Positions 1 through 7,062 are shown, counted from the stretch's first letter. The stretch: DNA of 12,468 bases from Methanolobus sp. UBA118 (GCA_002508635.1 DACO01000143.1:1-12468); one strand, 5' to 3'. The notes: generated by a model not told the origin, from the letters alone. A program made the numbers and translations.

Positions 1-1878
1 AATGATTACAGGAAAACAACAGTCATCGTAGATGGCATCCCCAGAGAAGATAAGGACTGCAGTGATGCGGCTGATAAGTATCGCGATGTGTTTGTAGATA
101 TATACAGCATCGAAGAACATCATCTTTTATATCCTGATGGAACAAAGCTCTCAGAAGAAAAGATCTACTGTGATGTCCCTGACTGGCTCCACAAGAATAT
201 GACACAGGAAATGGAGAACATGTTCGCTGCCATCAACGAAGACAATCCCACAAGGGAAGTCTCCCTGCTTGGCGAGAACCTTGGTAAGAATCCAACCACG
301 TTAATCAAGGAAGCGTCACTGGACCTTGCCACTGAGATGGCAGCCGATACAAAACGCGATTCATTCATAGATGAGTCACAATACATGAATGCAGACCAGT
401 ACAACACCAGCAGTGATGCATGCCGTCTCATCGCAAAGAATGAAGCCTATGACCGCCTTCTTATGGAGCTCGAGGAGAGAAATAAGAACGTTGAAGGTTC
501 ATTTGAGAATTACATCAATGCCTCCTTCACCCAGGAGCAGGGTCATTCCCTTCTCGACCTTGTGAAAAATGCTGTCTCCACTGATATTATCTTCAACAAC
601 CCTGCCATGGAAAAAGCATCCACTGCCCTTGCCAACGAGGTGGGTATCATTGAGACAATGGAGGTCACCGGTGAGCCACGTAGCAAGTACAACTGGACCG
701 AGAACATGACACTTCTGGTGGATCAGTATCCCGACTATCTCTACCATGACCCGGATTTCGACTTGCAGAGCCAGTATAAATGGGTTGATGAATCCGGCAA
801 GGAAGTATATCCTCTTGGCGTACGTAATGTATGTGTGTTTTCAACAGGAATTGGTGATGACATTGCAGCAATGATGGAGACTGCCTCATCACCTCTGAAA
901 GATGCTGTCTCTCAGTCCATGAGCCAGAGCATCTCGGACATGAATGCGGAGGTAGATTCATTGATTGAGGACATCGGCTCAGAGAGTGCGGCACTTATTG
1001 CTAATGATACATCTGCGGACATGAGTCTTATAGAAGAGAACCGTACAAGACTGATGACCGAATACAGCACCAGCATCAGAGGACAGGTTCCTGATCTGGT
1101 TGCTGCAGAAGTAGCAGAAGATCCGGTTCTGAGCAAATGGATTGACAAATCCGAAGTTACTTCGATAACTGAAGCTTATCTTTATACTCTTTCCGACGAA
1201 GATCTTGTTGAGATGGCTGCGAATAACACCTTGCAGAATGAGATACTCGTTCAGCTCAGTGAGAAGATTATAGCTGACAATCCCACAGTAGCTTCTGATG
1301 AAATGGATGCAGTGTTATACCGCTTAGAGGCTGACATGAGGATAGGCGTAGCAAATGGAGTATGTGAAGCGGTCAAGCTCAGTCAGGAAGTAATTGATGA
1401 GTGCTTCAAGAACATAAATACCGAGTTACAGAACAAACTTGACGAATCAACCGAGAAGCTTTCCGGAGAATTAGCCGAGAAAATAGAAAAAAGGCTGCAG
1501 AAATCCATGAAACTTGTGCCTTGTGGTCTTCCGGTGATTCCTCCGCATTGGGTTTGTACTGTGAATGTTTGGGAGTATGATGTAAAAGGTGCATACAAAG
1601 AGTTTGAGGTTATTGATAATGACAATGAGTGCATGTTCAATCCTTATTTTGGACATGATGCACAGGTTTACGTTCGGAAAAACGAAAGGATTGCTCATCC
1701 AATAAAAATGGATAAAGATGGAGGATTTATTTATCTGGGAGACAATCTTCCTATAGAATTTAGTTTTTCAGGATACGCAGCAACTATAGTAGGGCCTGGT
1801 CCAAAAGGTGTTGGTGATAAAGTGGGAGACAGGGATGAAAAGTCGCTTTTTTATGATGATTTTGAGTTACAATTTTGA
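1..1878 (+). CDS. Large extracytoplasmic protein, 5'-truncated (DUF7286-like, tentative)
   Basis: The frame is open from the first base to a TGA at 1876-1878, giving 625 visible residues. The N-terminus lies left of the window, so the in-frame GTG at 88 is not a credible start. The protein is acidic, with long Ala/Ser/Glu-rich helical stretches and several N-x-S/T sequons. An amphipathic coiled-coil-like helix (residues about 485-525) precedes a compact C-terminal domain starting at GLPVIPPHW (near residue 537), which contains VNVWEYDV and ends GPGPKGVGDKVGD. There is no membrane segment in the visible part and no C-terminal anchor. From memory, the C-terminal domain resembles the DUF7286 proteins found in haloarchaeal pilus-like clusters and in methanogens; this match is uncertain. 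The next gene begins 9 bases after the stop and its ribosome site overlaps the stop, so the two are likely one operon. The last 300 bases are noticeably more AT-rich than the start. Function unknown. Confidence 0.85.
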   Translation, partial: NDYRKTTVIVDGIPREDKDCSDAADKYRDVFVDIYSIEEHHLLYPDGTKLSEEKIYCDVPDWLHKNMTQEMENMFAAINEDNPTREVSLLGENLGKNPTTLIKEASLDLATEMAADTKRDSFIDESQYMNADQYNTSSDACRLIAKNEAYDRLLMELEERNKNVEGSFENYINASFTQEQGHSLLDLVKNAVSTDIIFNNPAMEKASTALANEVGIIETMEVTGEPRSKYNWTENMTLLVDQYPDYLYHDPDFDLQSQYKWVDESGKEVYPLGVRNVCVFSTGIGDDIAAMMETASSPLKDAVSQSMSQSISDMNAEVDSLIEDIGSESAALIANDTSADMSLIEENRTRLMTEYSTSIRGQVPDLVAAEVAEDPVLSKWIDKSEVTSITEAYLYTLSDEDLVEMAANNTLQNEILVQLSEKIIADNPTVASDEMDAVLYRLEADMRIGVANGVCEAVKLSQEVIDECFKNINTELQNKLDESTEKLSGELAEKIEKRLQKSMKLVPCGLPVIPPHWVCTVNVWEYDVKGAYKEFEVIDNDNECMFNPYFGHDAQVYVRKNERIAHPIKMDKDGGFIYLGDNLPIEFSFSGYAATIVGPGPKGVGDKVGDRDEKSLFYDDFELQF

Positions 1879-1887
1879 GGATAGAAT

Positions 1888-2490
1888 ATGAATTACAAAT
1901 TAGGTATTGCATGTGCTATATGTTTATTAATACTGTTTCCAGTCCCCGCATCATCAACGAGTTCTAATCTAAAGATTGACGTGTATTATAATGATCAATT
2001 GTATCCGGGAGCTTCAACCCCAAAACCACTTTTGAAAATTGGTGAACCTTTCACTCTTAAGTTTGAAGTAACATGTTACAAACGTAATGAGCTGTCGGTA
2101 AAGTTATGGTCAATTGGCAATAATGATTTTGACATACTTGAAGGACCAACATCAAAATTAGGAAGCTATACCGACAAAATCATTGAAGAAAACGAGACTT
2201 GGGTTGCTGAGTGGACTGTAGTTCCTAATGAAGAATGGGCAGGTGGAAGTGCTCCTATTAACTTTTACTACCAAATGATGGACTTAGAAAGGCGCAGAAT
2301 GATTACAAGTGGTGAATTCACCGCCGCCTACGTCACAATCTCCGACGAATACTACGATGGTCCAGAGATTGTAGAAGTCTCCACTTCAGGAGCACCATCT
2401 AACGAGACCAGTTCACAGACAACTCCTGCTTTTAATGCCCTGCTTGCACTGTTGGCTCTGATTTTAGTTGTTGCCCTGAGGAAAAAGTAG
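1888..2490 (+). CDS. Secreted sarcinarray-family-like protein with PGF-CTERM-like tail
   Basis: This is a 200-residue exported protein. Residues 1-23 form a signal peptide (Lys-4, then a hydrophobic run ending near PASS). A beta-rich domain follows, with KIDVYYNDQLYPGAS (29-43), LLKIGEPFTLKFEVT (48-62), EWAGGSAPINFYYQM (116-130) and ISDEYYDG (151-158). A Ser/Thr-rich linker with the sequon N-E-T (172-174) leads to TPAF (179-182), a hydrophobic segment (183-197) and a terminal RKK. That tail has the layout of archaeal PGF-CTERM sorting signals, with Ala in place of Gly. The body resembles the sarcinarray family of Methanosarcina as I remember it. ATG at 1888 is supported by GAGG at 1877-1880, which overlaps the upstream stop, so translation is probably coupled to the preceding envelope protein. 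The family's role is unknown; a cell-surface location is inferred. Confidence 0.75.
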   Translation: MNYKLGIACAICLLILFPVPASSTSSNLKIDVYYNDQLYPGASTPKPLLKIGEPFTLKFEVTCYKRNELSVKLWSIGNNDFDILEGPTSKLGSYTDKIIEENETWVAEWTVVPNEEWAGGSAPINFYYQMMDLERRRMITSGEFTAAYVTISDEYYDGPEIVEVSTSGAPSNETSSQTTPAFNALLALLALILVVALRKK

Positions 2491-2510
2491 TTTCTATAAA
2501 TCTATTAATC

Positions 2511-2541
2511 ACTTTTTTATTAGCAACCTATTAATTTTTTT
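2511..2541 (+). terminator. T-rich transcription terminator
   Basis: A run of six T (within 2511-2520) and a run of seven T (2535-2541) lie just after the sarcinarray-like gene and before the trpB2 promoter. Archaeal RNA polymerase terminates at oligo-T tracts without needing a strong hairpin, and none is seen here. Confidence 0.5.
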
Positions 2542-2598
2542 GACTTTCTGGAGTTTGTGTTGCCAAGTCTGAATCTGACTCATCTGTATCTCAAAAAT

Positions 2599-2613
2599 GA
2601 AAAACATTAAATA
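2599..2613 (+). promoter_or_regulatory. Putative TATA/BRE promoter of trpB2
   Basis: A purine-rich GAAAAA stretch (BRE-like) is followed by CATTAAATAC, a plausible archaeal TATA element. Initiation about 25 bases downstream would fall near 2635, leaving a leader of about 37 bases with the GAGGT ribosome site at 2661-2665. This is pattern recognition only. Confidence 0.4.
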
Positions 2614-2621
2614 CCCCCTCC

Positions 2622-2641
2622 AATGTACTCAGTTATACATT
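2622..2641 (+). promoter_or_regulatory. Dyad in trpB2 promoter, candidate operator
   Basis: This is a perfect inverted repeat: AATGTA, 8 bases, TACATT. It lies between the TATA-like element and the ribosome site and covers the expected transcription start, the usual place for an archaeal repressor site. The half sites contain TGTA/TACA. In Methanothermobacter the repressor TrpY recognises TGTACA boxes at trp promoters, so a tryptophan-responsive regulator is an attractive guess, but no regulator gene is present here. Confidence 0.4.
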
Positions 2642-2671
2642 ATTGATTCACTTTTTTACAGAGGTATAATC

Positions 2672-3970
2672 ATGGATCACACGAAAATCTTACTCGATGA
2701 AAACGAAATGCCAAAACAGTGGTATAACATCCTTGCTGACCTGCCGGTGGAAGCCCCACTCAACCCTGCAACCAATGAGCCAATGAATCCAAAGGATCTT
2801 GAGCCTATATTTGCAAAGGAACTCATTCAGCAGGAGATCAGCTCAGAAAGATATATTGACATTCCTGAAGAGATCAGGGAAATCTACACACTCTGGAGAC
2901 CGTCGCCTCTTTACAGGGCACACAGGCTTGAAAAGGCACTAGGGACACCTGCAAAGATATACTACAAGAATGAGAGTGTCAGTCCTGCTGGCAGCCACAA
3001 ACCAAACACTGCCATCGCACAGGCATATTACAACATGAAGGAAGGCACTGAGAGGATCACCACTGAAACAGGCGCGGGTCAGTGGGGCAGTGCATTATCG
3101 CTTTGCTGTAACTATTTTGACATTGAATGTAAGGTCTATATGGTACGCTCAAGCTTCTACCAGAAGCCATACCGTAAGTCCCTTATCAACCTCTGGGGAG
3201 CAAATGTTATACCATCTCCAAGTACTGAGACCCAGTTTGGAAGAAAGATACTCGAGATGTACCCTGAAACAACAGGCAGTCTTGGTATTGCTATAAGTGA
3301 AGCAATTGAGGAAGCTGCTCTCAATGACAATACAAGGTATGCACTTGGAAGCGTACTCAACCACACAAGTCTGCATCAGACCGTTGTAGGTCTTGAAACC
3401 CAGGCACAGTTCGATAAGACCGAGGATTATCCTGACATCGTTATCGGATGCTGCGGAGGTGGAAGTAACCTTGCAGGTGTGACCCTTCCATATATCAGGG
3501 ACAACCTTGCAGGTAAGACCGACACCAGATTCATAGCAGTAGAACCTTCCGCATGTCCTACTCTCACTTCAGGTGAATTCAAGTATGACTTCGGTGACAT
3601 GGCACAGATGACACCACTGCTTAAGATGTACACTCTGGGATCCGAGTTCATACCACCGGCAATCCATGCAGGGGGTCTGAGATACCATGGAGCTTCACCA
3701 ATTGTCAGCAAGCTTGTTGCAGACGGAATCATGGAAGCAACCTCATATCATCAAGTAGAGGTATTCGATGCTGCGGTGAAATTTGCACGCAGTGAGGGTA
3801 TCGCCCCGGCTCCTGAATCATCACATGCTATCAAGTGTGCTATCGATGAAGCCTTGAAGTGCAAGCAGACAGGTGAGGAGAAAACAATACTGTTCAACCT
3901 GAGCGGTCATGGACATTTCGACATGAGCTCATATGACAAGTACTTCTCAGGAGAGCTCAGTAATGACTGA
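2672..3970 (+). CDS. trpB2: Tryptophan synthase beta chain, TrpB2 type
   Basis: This is a 432-residue PLP enzyme of the TrpB2 branch. It joins indole and L-serine to give L-tryptophan and can deaminate serine; it is cytoplasmic. The PLP lysine is Lys-110 in GSHKPNTA, the catalytic glutamate is in ETGAGQ (132-137), the phosphate-binding loop is CGGGSN (261-266), and SGHGHFD lies at 411-417. The long N-terminal part with RPSPLYRAHRLEKALG (76-91) and YMVRSSFYQKPYRKS (156-170) marks TrpB2 rather than TrpB1. The ATG at 2672 is chosen because GAGGT lies 6 bases before it and the family begins there; an upstream in-frame ATG at 2597 would add 25 residues that are promoter DNA. No trpA or other trp gene is nearby, as is common for TrpB2, which does not depend on TrpA. 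The flanking promoter and terminator indicate a single-gene transcript. Confidence 0.95.
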   Translation: MDHTKILLDENEMPKQWYNILADLPVEAPLNPATNEPMNPKDLEPIFAKELIQQEISSERYIDIPEEIREIYTLWRPSPLYRAHRLEKALGTPAKIYYKNESVSPAGSHKPNTAIAQAYYNMKEGTERITTETGAGQWGSALSLCCNYFDIECKVYMVRSSFYQKPYRKSLINLWGANVIPSPSTETQFGRKILEMYPETTGSLGIAISEAIEEAALNDNTRYALGSVLNHTSLHQTVVGLETQAQFDKTEDYPDIVIGCCGGGSNLAGVTLPYIRDNLAGKTDTRFIAVEPSACPTLTSGEFKYDFGDMAQMTPLLKMYTLGSEFIPPAIHAGGLRYHGASPIVSKLVADGIMEATSYHQVEVFDAAVKFARSEGIAPAPESSHAIKCAIDEALKCKQTGEEKTILFNLSGHGHFDMSSYDKYFSGELSND

Positions 3971-4004
3971 GAACTTGAACAATTGAGATTAAAAAGTGAA
4001 ATTC

Positions 4005-4046
4005 ATGTGTGGCATGGATACATGTCACACATCTATTCCTGTTTTT
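4005..4046. terminator. Bidirectional terminator between trpB2 and GH15 gene
   Basis: A 12-bp stem (ATGTGTGGCATG at 4005-4016 with CATGTCACACAT at 4021-4032, one G-T pair) has a GATA loop. T5 follows at 4042-4046 on the plus strand. On the minus strand the complements of 3991-3995 and 3998-4000 supply T tracts. The genes on either side converge, so one hairpin could end both transcripts. Confidence 0.65.
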
Positions 4047-4056
4047 CTAATTCCGG

Positions 4057-5289
4057 TTAATGGAACTTATCACTGTATTTCTTGTAGGATATTACGAATT
4101 CCGCATGGGGCCAGATAAGCGGTATAGTGACATATGCAAGGCCGTCTTTCCATTTGGGATGGCTTCTTACATCATCGATCAGCTTGACCTTACTGTCCCT
4201 TAGAATTTTGGCATTGGTATAGTCCTCAAGCCATAGTTCAAATCTCTCGATGGTTGAGATATGCTCCGGGAGAGTATAGTTATGCGCCATATCCACGACC
4301 CAGTCAAGATACATTTCCGCCTGGTCCTGGTCATCTGTCTCTATATAGTGATTTGCCAGCTCACATGTGAAGTGACACCATGGTCCGTAACCTCCATTAT
4401 TTCTTCCCCAGTACTCAGGATAGCGATTAAGCCCGCCAATCTCCTTATCCCACAGATGTTTATGTATACGCTTGGCAGTAGTGATCATCTTCACATCACT
4501 GTCCTTGATAAGCTCGAAATAGGCCGGAGCATATTCCGCTGCGTCGATATCGAGTACTGTGGAAGCAAAAGGATCGTATCCGATAGGCTTGCTGTTTTTG
4601 TCCTTTACACGGATACATTTGATGAAAGAACGTCTTCTGGGACTGTACAGGCGGGTAAGTATTGATTCTTTGATAATGTCTGCCTGTTCTTCCCACTCGG
4701 AAACATCTTTGCCGAGGACTTTTCCCATACTGACGGCGGCATATATTCCCGCACAGCATGCACAATTGGCGTATATCTCAAAGCCATGTTCATAAGCAGG
4801 ATATTCATGAATACTGTTTATGGTATGTATCAGGTCAACTTCTTCGTTCTTGTTAAGAAGGATGAAACTTACAGCTTTTTCAATGGTCTCCCAGTATTTC
4901 TCTATGAAGGCCGTATCAGCCATTTCTTTAAAGAATGAACCGCCTGTTGCCTGAAAATACTTGCCGAGTACAAAGAGTACAAGTCCGTTACCGTCTATCT
5001 GCAGGTCCTTATAACTGGCATCATTTCCATCGACGTCATATCTCTGGGAGAATTCCCCGAGAGGCTTCTGAGAACTTAATATGAATTCAAGCCCTTTTCT
5101 GGCTTCATCCATGAGTCCTGCGGAAACACAACCAAGTATTGCTATGGAATGATCTCTGGGATAAATGAAAGGATAACGTGTTCCGGGAGGGCTGGCATAG
5201 AATCCTCCGTTTTCATGCTGATTGTTTTTAAGTATGCGGACACTGTTCTCGTATAATTTCTCCGCTTCTATCCGATTCAAATTTCTCAC
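4057..5289 (-). CDS. GH15-type glycoside hydrolase (glucoamylase/trehalase-like)
   Basis: This 410-residue protein has the helical (alpha/alpha)6-barrel pattern of GH15 enzymes, which release glucose from alpha-glucosides by inversion. Visible landmarks in order are YPRDHS (43-48), DLQIDGNG (95-102), YEHGFEIYANC (166-176), which probably carries the general acid, NNGGYGPWCHF (297-307), LPEH (340-343) matching the LPEQ box whose Glu is the general base, and LIWPHAEFV (391-399) matching the WSHAE box. It lacks a signal peptide and the N-terminal beta-sandwich of bacterial glucoamylases, so it is a cytoplasmic catalytic domain only. The annotated GTG overlaps the upstream stop by 4 bases (GTGA). 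However, AAGGAG sits right against that GTG and is better spaced for the in-frame TTG at 5278-5280, so the protein may begin three codons later. The substrate is unknown; the neighbouring phosphatase suggests a glucosylglycerate-related or storage glucoside. Confidence 0.8.
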   Translation of the reverse strand: MRNLNRIEAEKLYENSVRILKNNQHENGGFYASPPGTRYPFIYPRDHSIAILGCVSAGLMDEARKGLEFILSSQKPLGEFSQRYDVDGNDASYKDLQIDGNGLVLFVLGKYFQATGGSFFKEMADTAFIEKYWETIEKAVSFILLNKNEEVDLIHTINSIHEYPAYEHGFEIYANCACCAGIYAAVSMGKVLGKDVSEWEEQADIIKESILTRLYSPRRRSFIKCIRVKDKNSKPIGYDPFASTVLDIDAAEYAPAYFELIKDSDVKMITTAKRIHKHLWDKEIGGLNRYPEYWGRNNGGYGPWCHFTCELANHYIETDDQDQAEMYLDWVVDMAHNYTLPEHISTIERFELWLEDYTNAKILRDSKVKLIDDVRSHPKWKDGLAYVTIPLIWPHAEFVISYKKYSDKFH

Positions 5290-5813
5290 TCCTTATCCGG
5301 ATATACTATTTTATAAACATAGAATGCTCTGTCAAGCATCTGCCCAACAGTTTCCTTTGATATTCCTACCTTTTCAAGGGCTTCTTCATTGAACTGCTTG
5401 AAATCTCCCTTCGGGGATTTTGACCCCAGACTGTATAATTCTGCTCCTGCAAGTTCTGCCCTTTTCGTACTGTAACTGTGTTGCAGTACTCCCAGTGCAT
5501 GTGTCAGAGCAGGGTATTCCCAGGGTTTGTCAGAGGCTTTTTTCATTTCATATACTTTTTTGACAATATCGTCAAATTCAGCAGGGTGTCCGTATATTTC
5601 ATTGAATTCAGTAATCTCGCTACCAAAAGGACATATGGGTAAGTAATTGATACTGTCCTCTCTTGCACCCTCAAATCCAGGTCCCTCAAGGGCTGCAAGC
5701 TCTTCTCCTATTTCCTGTAGCCAATGTATAGTTTCAAGTGTTCCGTCTTTATCAACCATTTTTGTCACACCGACCAAAAATGCCTGTGGAAACATATTTT
5801 CCAGTCTTATCAT
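5286..5813 (-). CDS. Conserved-looking protein of unknown function
   Basis: I do not recognise this 175-residue protein. It is acidic and soluble, without a signal peptide or membrane segment, and is mostly predicted helix. Features that could be functional are HWLQEIGEELAALEGPGFEG (30-49), a C-P-F motif at residues 61-63, and a central His-rich helix (ALTHALGVLQHS, about 102-113). Its ATG is preceded by GGGGTGATCAA, a strong match to the archaeal ribosome-binding consensus, so it is a real, well-translated gene. Its stop overlaps the GH15-type start by 4 bases, which implies translational coupling and a joint role. The phosphatase gene upstream is on the same strand, 186 bases away. It could be an accessory or regulatory subunit of the glycosidase or a separate small-molecule enzyme; the sequence does not decide. 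Confidence 0.8.
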   Translation of the reverse strand: MIRLENMFPQAFLVGVTKMVDKDGTLETIHWLQEIGEELAALEGPGFEGAREDSINYLPICPFGSEITEFNEIYGHPAEFDDIVKKVYEMKKASDKPWEYPALTHALGVLQHSYSTKRAELAGAELYSLGSKSPKGDFKQFNEEALEKVGISKETVGQMLDRAFYVYKIVYPDKE

Positions 5814-5851
5814 TTGATCACCCCTTCTCCGATGACAGTTAATTATTGCTT

Positions 5852-5914
5852 AATATTCTACAACAGATATGCCTGACGTGTAAATAATTGATTTTTATCT
5901 TATAATAGAATATT
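5852..5914. promoter_or_regulatory. Spaced inverted repeat and promoter region of the unknown-GH15 pair
   Basis: AATATTCTA (5852-5860) recurs as its exact reverse complement TAGAATATT (5906-5914), 45 bases apart, in the AT-rich gap between the phosphatase stop and the unknown gene. TATA-like stretches on the minus strand lie inside the right half (complement of 5893-5905) and at 5926-5935. This suggests the two downstream genes have their own promoter, possibly with a paired operator. Low-complexity AT DNA makes chance matches possible. Confidence 0.3.
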
Positions 5915-5999
5915 GATTTCCGTGACTATAAATACATGTTCTCACTTTCTTCAACTAAAGTCTCCGTAAGCAGTTGCAATTAGCATTATGTTCACTGGT

Positions 6000-6803
6000 T
6001 CAGGATACTATTTGCAGTACGGCCATATTCCATCCCACAGGTCCTATGCCTTCAACTCTTCTTATGTCGGGCTCCTCTATCTTTGGATCATGTTTCCCAT
6101 TCTGCTTCTGGACAAGTACGGGAATCTCCACAGCCTGAAGCATGGGGAGGTCATTAAGACTATCTCCAAGTCCTATGGTCTTAATATCGCCGTACTCTTT
6201 TTTGTAAAGTCCGGTCAGGATATTGACAGCTTTTCCCTTATCGTTATCTCCCATAATATGCCAGTATCGTCCACCTCTTGTGTAGTTCAGACCTTCTGAC
6301 TTTATATGCTCCTTTAGTCGTTCTGCTGTTTCTTCATCACCATTGAGCTTGAAAGCTTCGTCGTATTCACGTATCTTTGCAAGCCTTGCAGATTCGATGT
6401 CAAGTCCGGTATCCTCGCTCAGACCTTTATCGTCCATATCCCCAAAACCAATGATATCCATTTTTTCATGACTGCGGATATCTGTGAGTACATGTCTGAG
6501 AGTGTTATAGGCAGTCCCCAGTTCGATAACATTATAGTTACCTTCTGTTTTTGATACCGGATAATCCACGCTGAAATAGTCCTTCGGAATAAATATCGCT
6601 CCTCCGTTCTCGGAGATGAACGGGTGTTTAGATTCCAGTTCTCTGACATAGACTTCTATTTCCGCACGTGTCTTACTCGTACAGAAAATAAGCGGTATGT
6701 CTTTTTCTTTCAGCATCTCTATGGCTGGTTTTGCAGCTTCATAGGAGTAGGTGTTATGATCTATCAGGGTACCGTCAAGGTCGGTGAATACAACATATCT
6801 CAT
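6000..6803 (-). CDS. Mannosyl/glucosyl-3-phosphoglycerate phosphatase (HAD)
   Basis: This 267-residue cytoplasmic HAD phosphatase removes phosphate from mannosyl-3-phosphoglycerate or glucosyl-3-phosphoglycerate, the last step in making the compatible solutes mannosylglycerate or glucosylglycerate. HAD motif I is FTDLDGT with nucleophile Asp-8 and acid/base Asp-10, motif II is CTSKTR (41-46), the family ENGG box is at 65-68, the motif III lysine is in DNDKGK (186-191), and motif IV is GLGDSLNDLPML (211-222). The ATG at 6803 starts at the usual family position and has GGAG 8 bases before it. A TTG at 6851 could extend the protein by 16 Cys-rich residues and also has an AAGGAG site, but homologues start at the ATG. 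In Methanococcoides a homologue acts as GpgP in glucosylglycerate synthesis, so gpgP and mpgP are both possible names. The cognate synthase is not in the window. Confidence 0.88.
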   Translation of the reverse strand: MRYVVFTDLDGTLIDHNTYSYEAAKPAIEMLKEKDIPLIFCTSKTRAEIEVYVRELESKHPFISENGGAIFIPKDYFSVDYPVSKTEGNYNVIELGTAYNTLRHVLTDIRSHEKMDIIGFGDMDDKGLSEDTGLDIESARLAKIREYDEAFKLNGDEETAERLKEHIKSEGLNYTRGGRYWHIMGDNDKGKAVNILTGLYKKEYGDIKTIGLGDSLNDLPMLQAVEIPVLVQKQNGKHDPKIEEPDIRRVEGIGPVGWNMAVLQIVS

Positions 6804-6849
6804 TCTTTTATCTCCATCAGGGAGGATACAATCTGAGCAGCAATGTTGC

Positions 6850-6885
6850 AAGCTAATCTCTCCTTATTGCATAAGGAGAAAGCTT
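6850..6885 (-). promoter_or_regulatory. Hairpin in the phosphatase leader enclosing an SD-like sequence
   Basis: A perfect 9-bp stem (TCTCCTTAT at 6859-6867 with ATAAGGAGA at 6871-6879) has a 3-base loop. Outer 5-bp arms AAGCT (6850-6854) and AGCTT (6881-6885) extend it across a small asymmetric internal loop. It lies 47-82 bases before the phosphatase ATG. In the minus-strand transcript the 3' arm reads AAGGAGA, a ribosome-site sequence that the stem would hide. It could be a translational control element or a DNA operator. Confidence 0.45.
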
Positions 6886-6952
6886 GTGCCCAGGAATAAA
6901 CCCCCTTCCTATATCCTTATTCTGTTCTGTATAGTCTGTTTATCTGATGGTC

Positions 6953-6964
6953 AATATAACTTTT
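6953..6964 (-). promoter_or_regulatory. Putative TATA/BRE of the phosphatase gene
   Basis: On the minus strand GAAAAGTTATATTG reads as a BRE-like purine run followed by TTATATT (complement of 6953-6959). Initiation near 6930 would put the 6850-6885 hairpin inside a leader of roughly 125 bases. Another AT-rich candidate lies near 6908-6919, so the choice is uncertain. Confidence 0.3.
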
Positions 6965-7062
6965 CATAATAACTTTATTAATAGCTTATTGAATCAAGGT
7001 TTACCTTATATTAGAATTTCAGGAAACTTACTGTGCTTTGTACTTTGATGATCACATGTATC

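Noticed and set aside
88..90. GTG as the start of the first gene
   Set aside because: The frame stays open to base 1, no ribosome site precedes the GTG, and the sequence before it continues in the same style, so the gene is simply cut by the window edge.
2597..2671. N-terminal extension of TrpB2 from an upstream ATG
   Set aside because: The 25 extra residues are encoded by the promoter and dyad region, and a good ribosome site sits before the ATG at 2672.
6886..7060. Possible tRNA or small RNA gene in the divergent gap
   Set aside because: I found no cloverleaf arms, no T-loop consensus and no GC-rich stem cluster; the stretch is plain AT-rich intergenic DNA.
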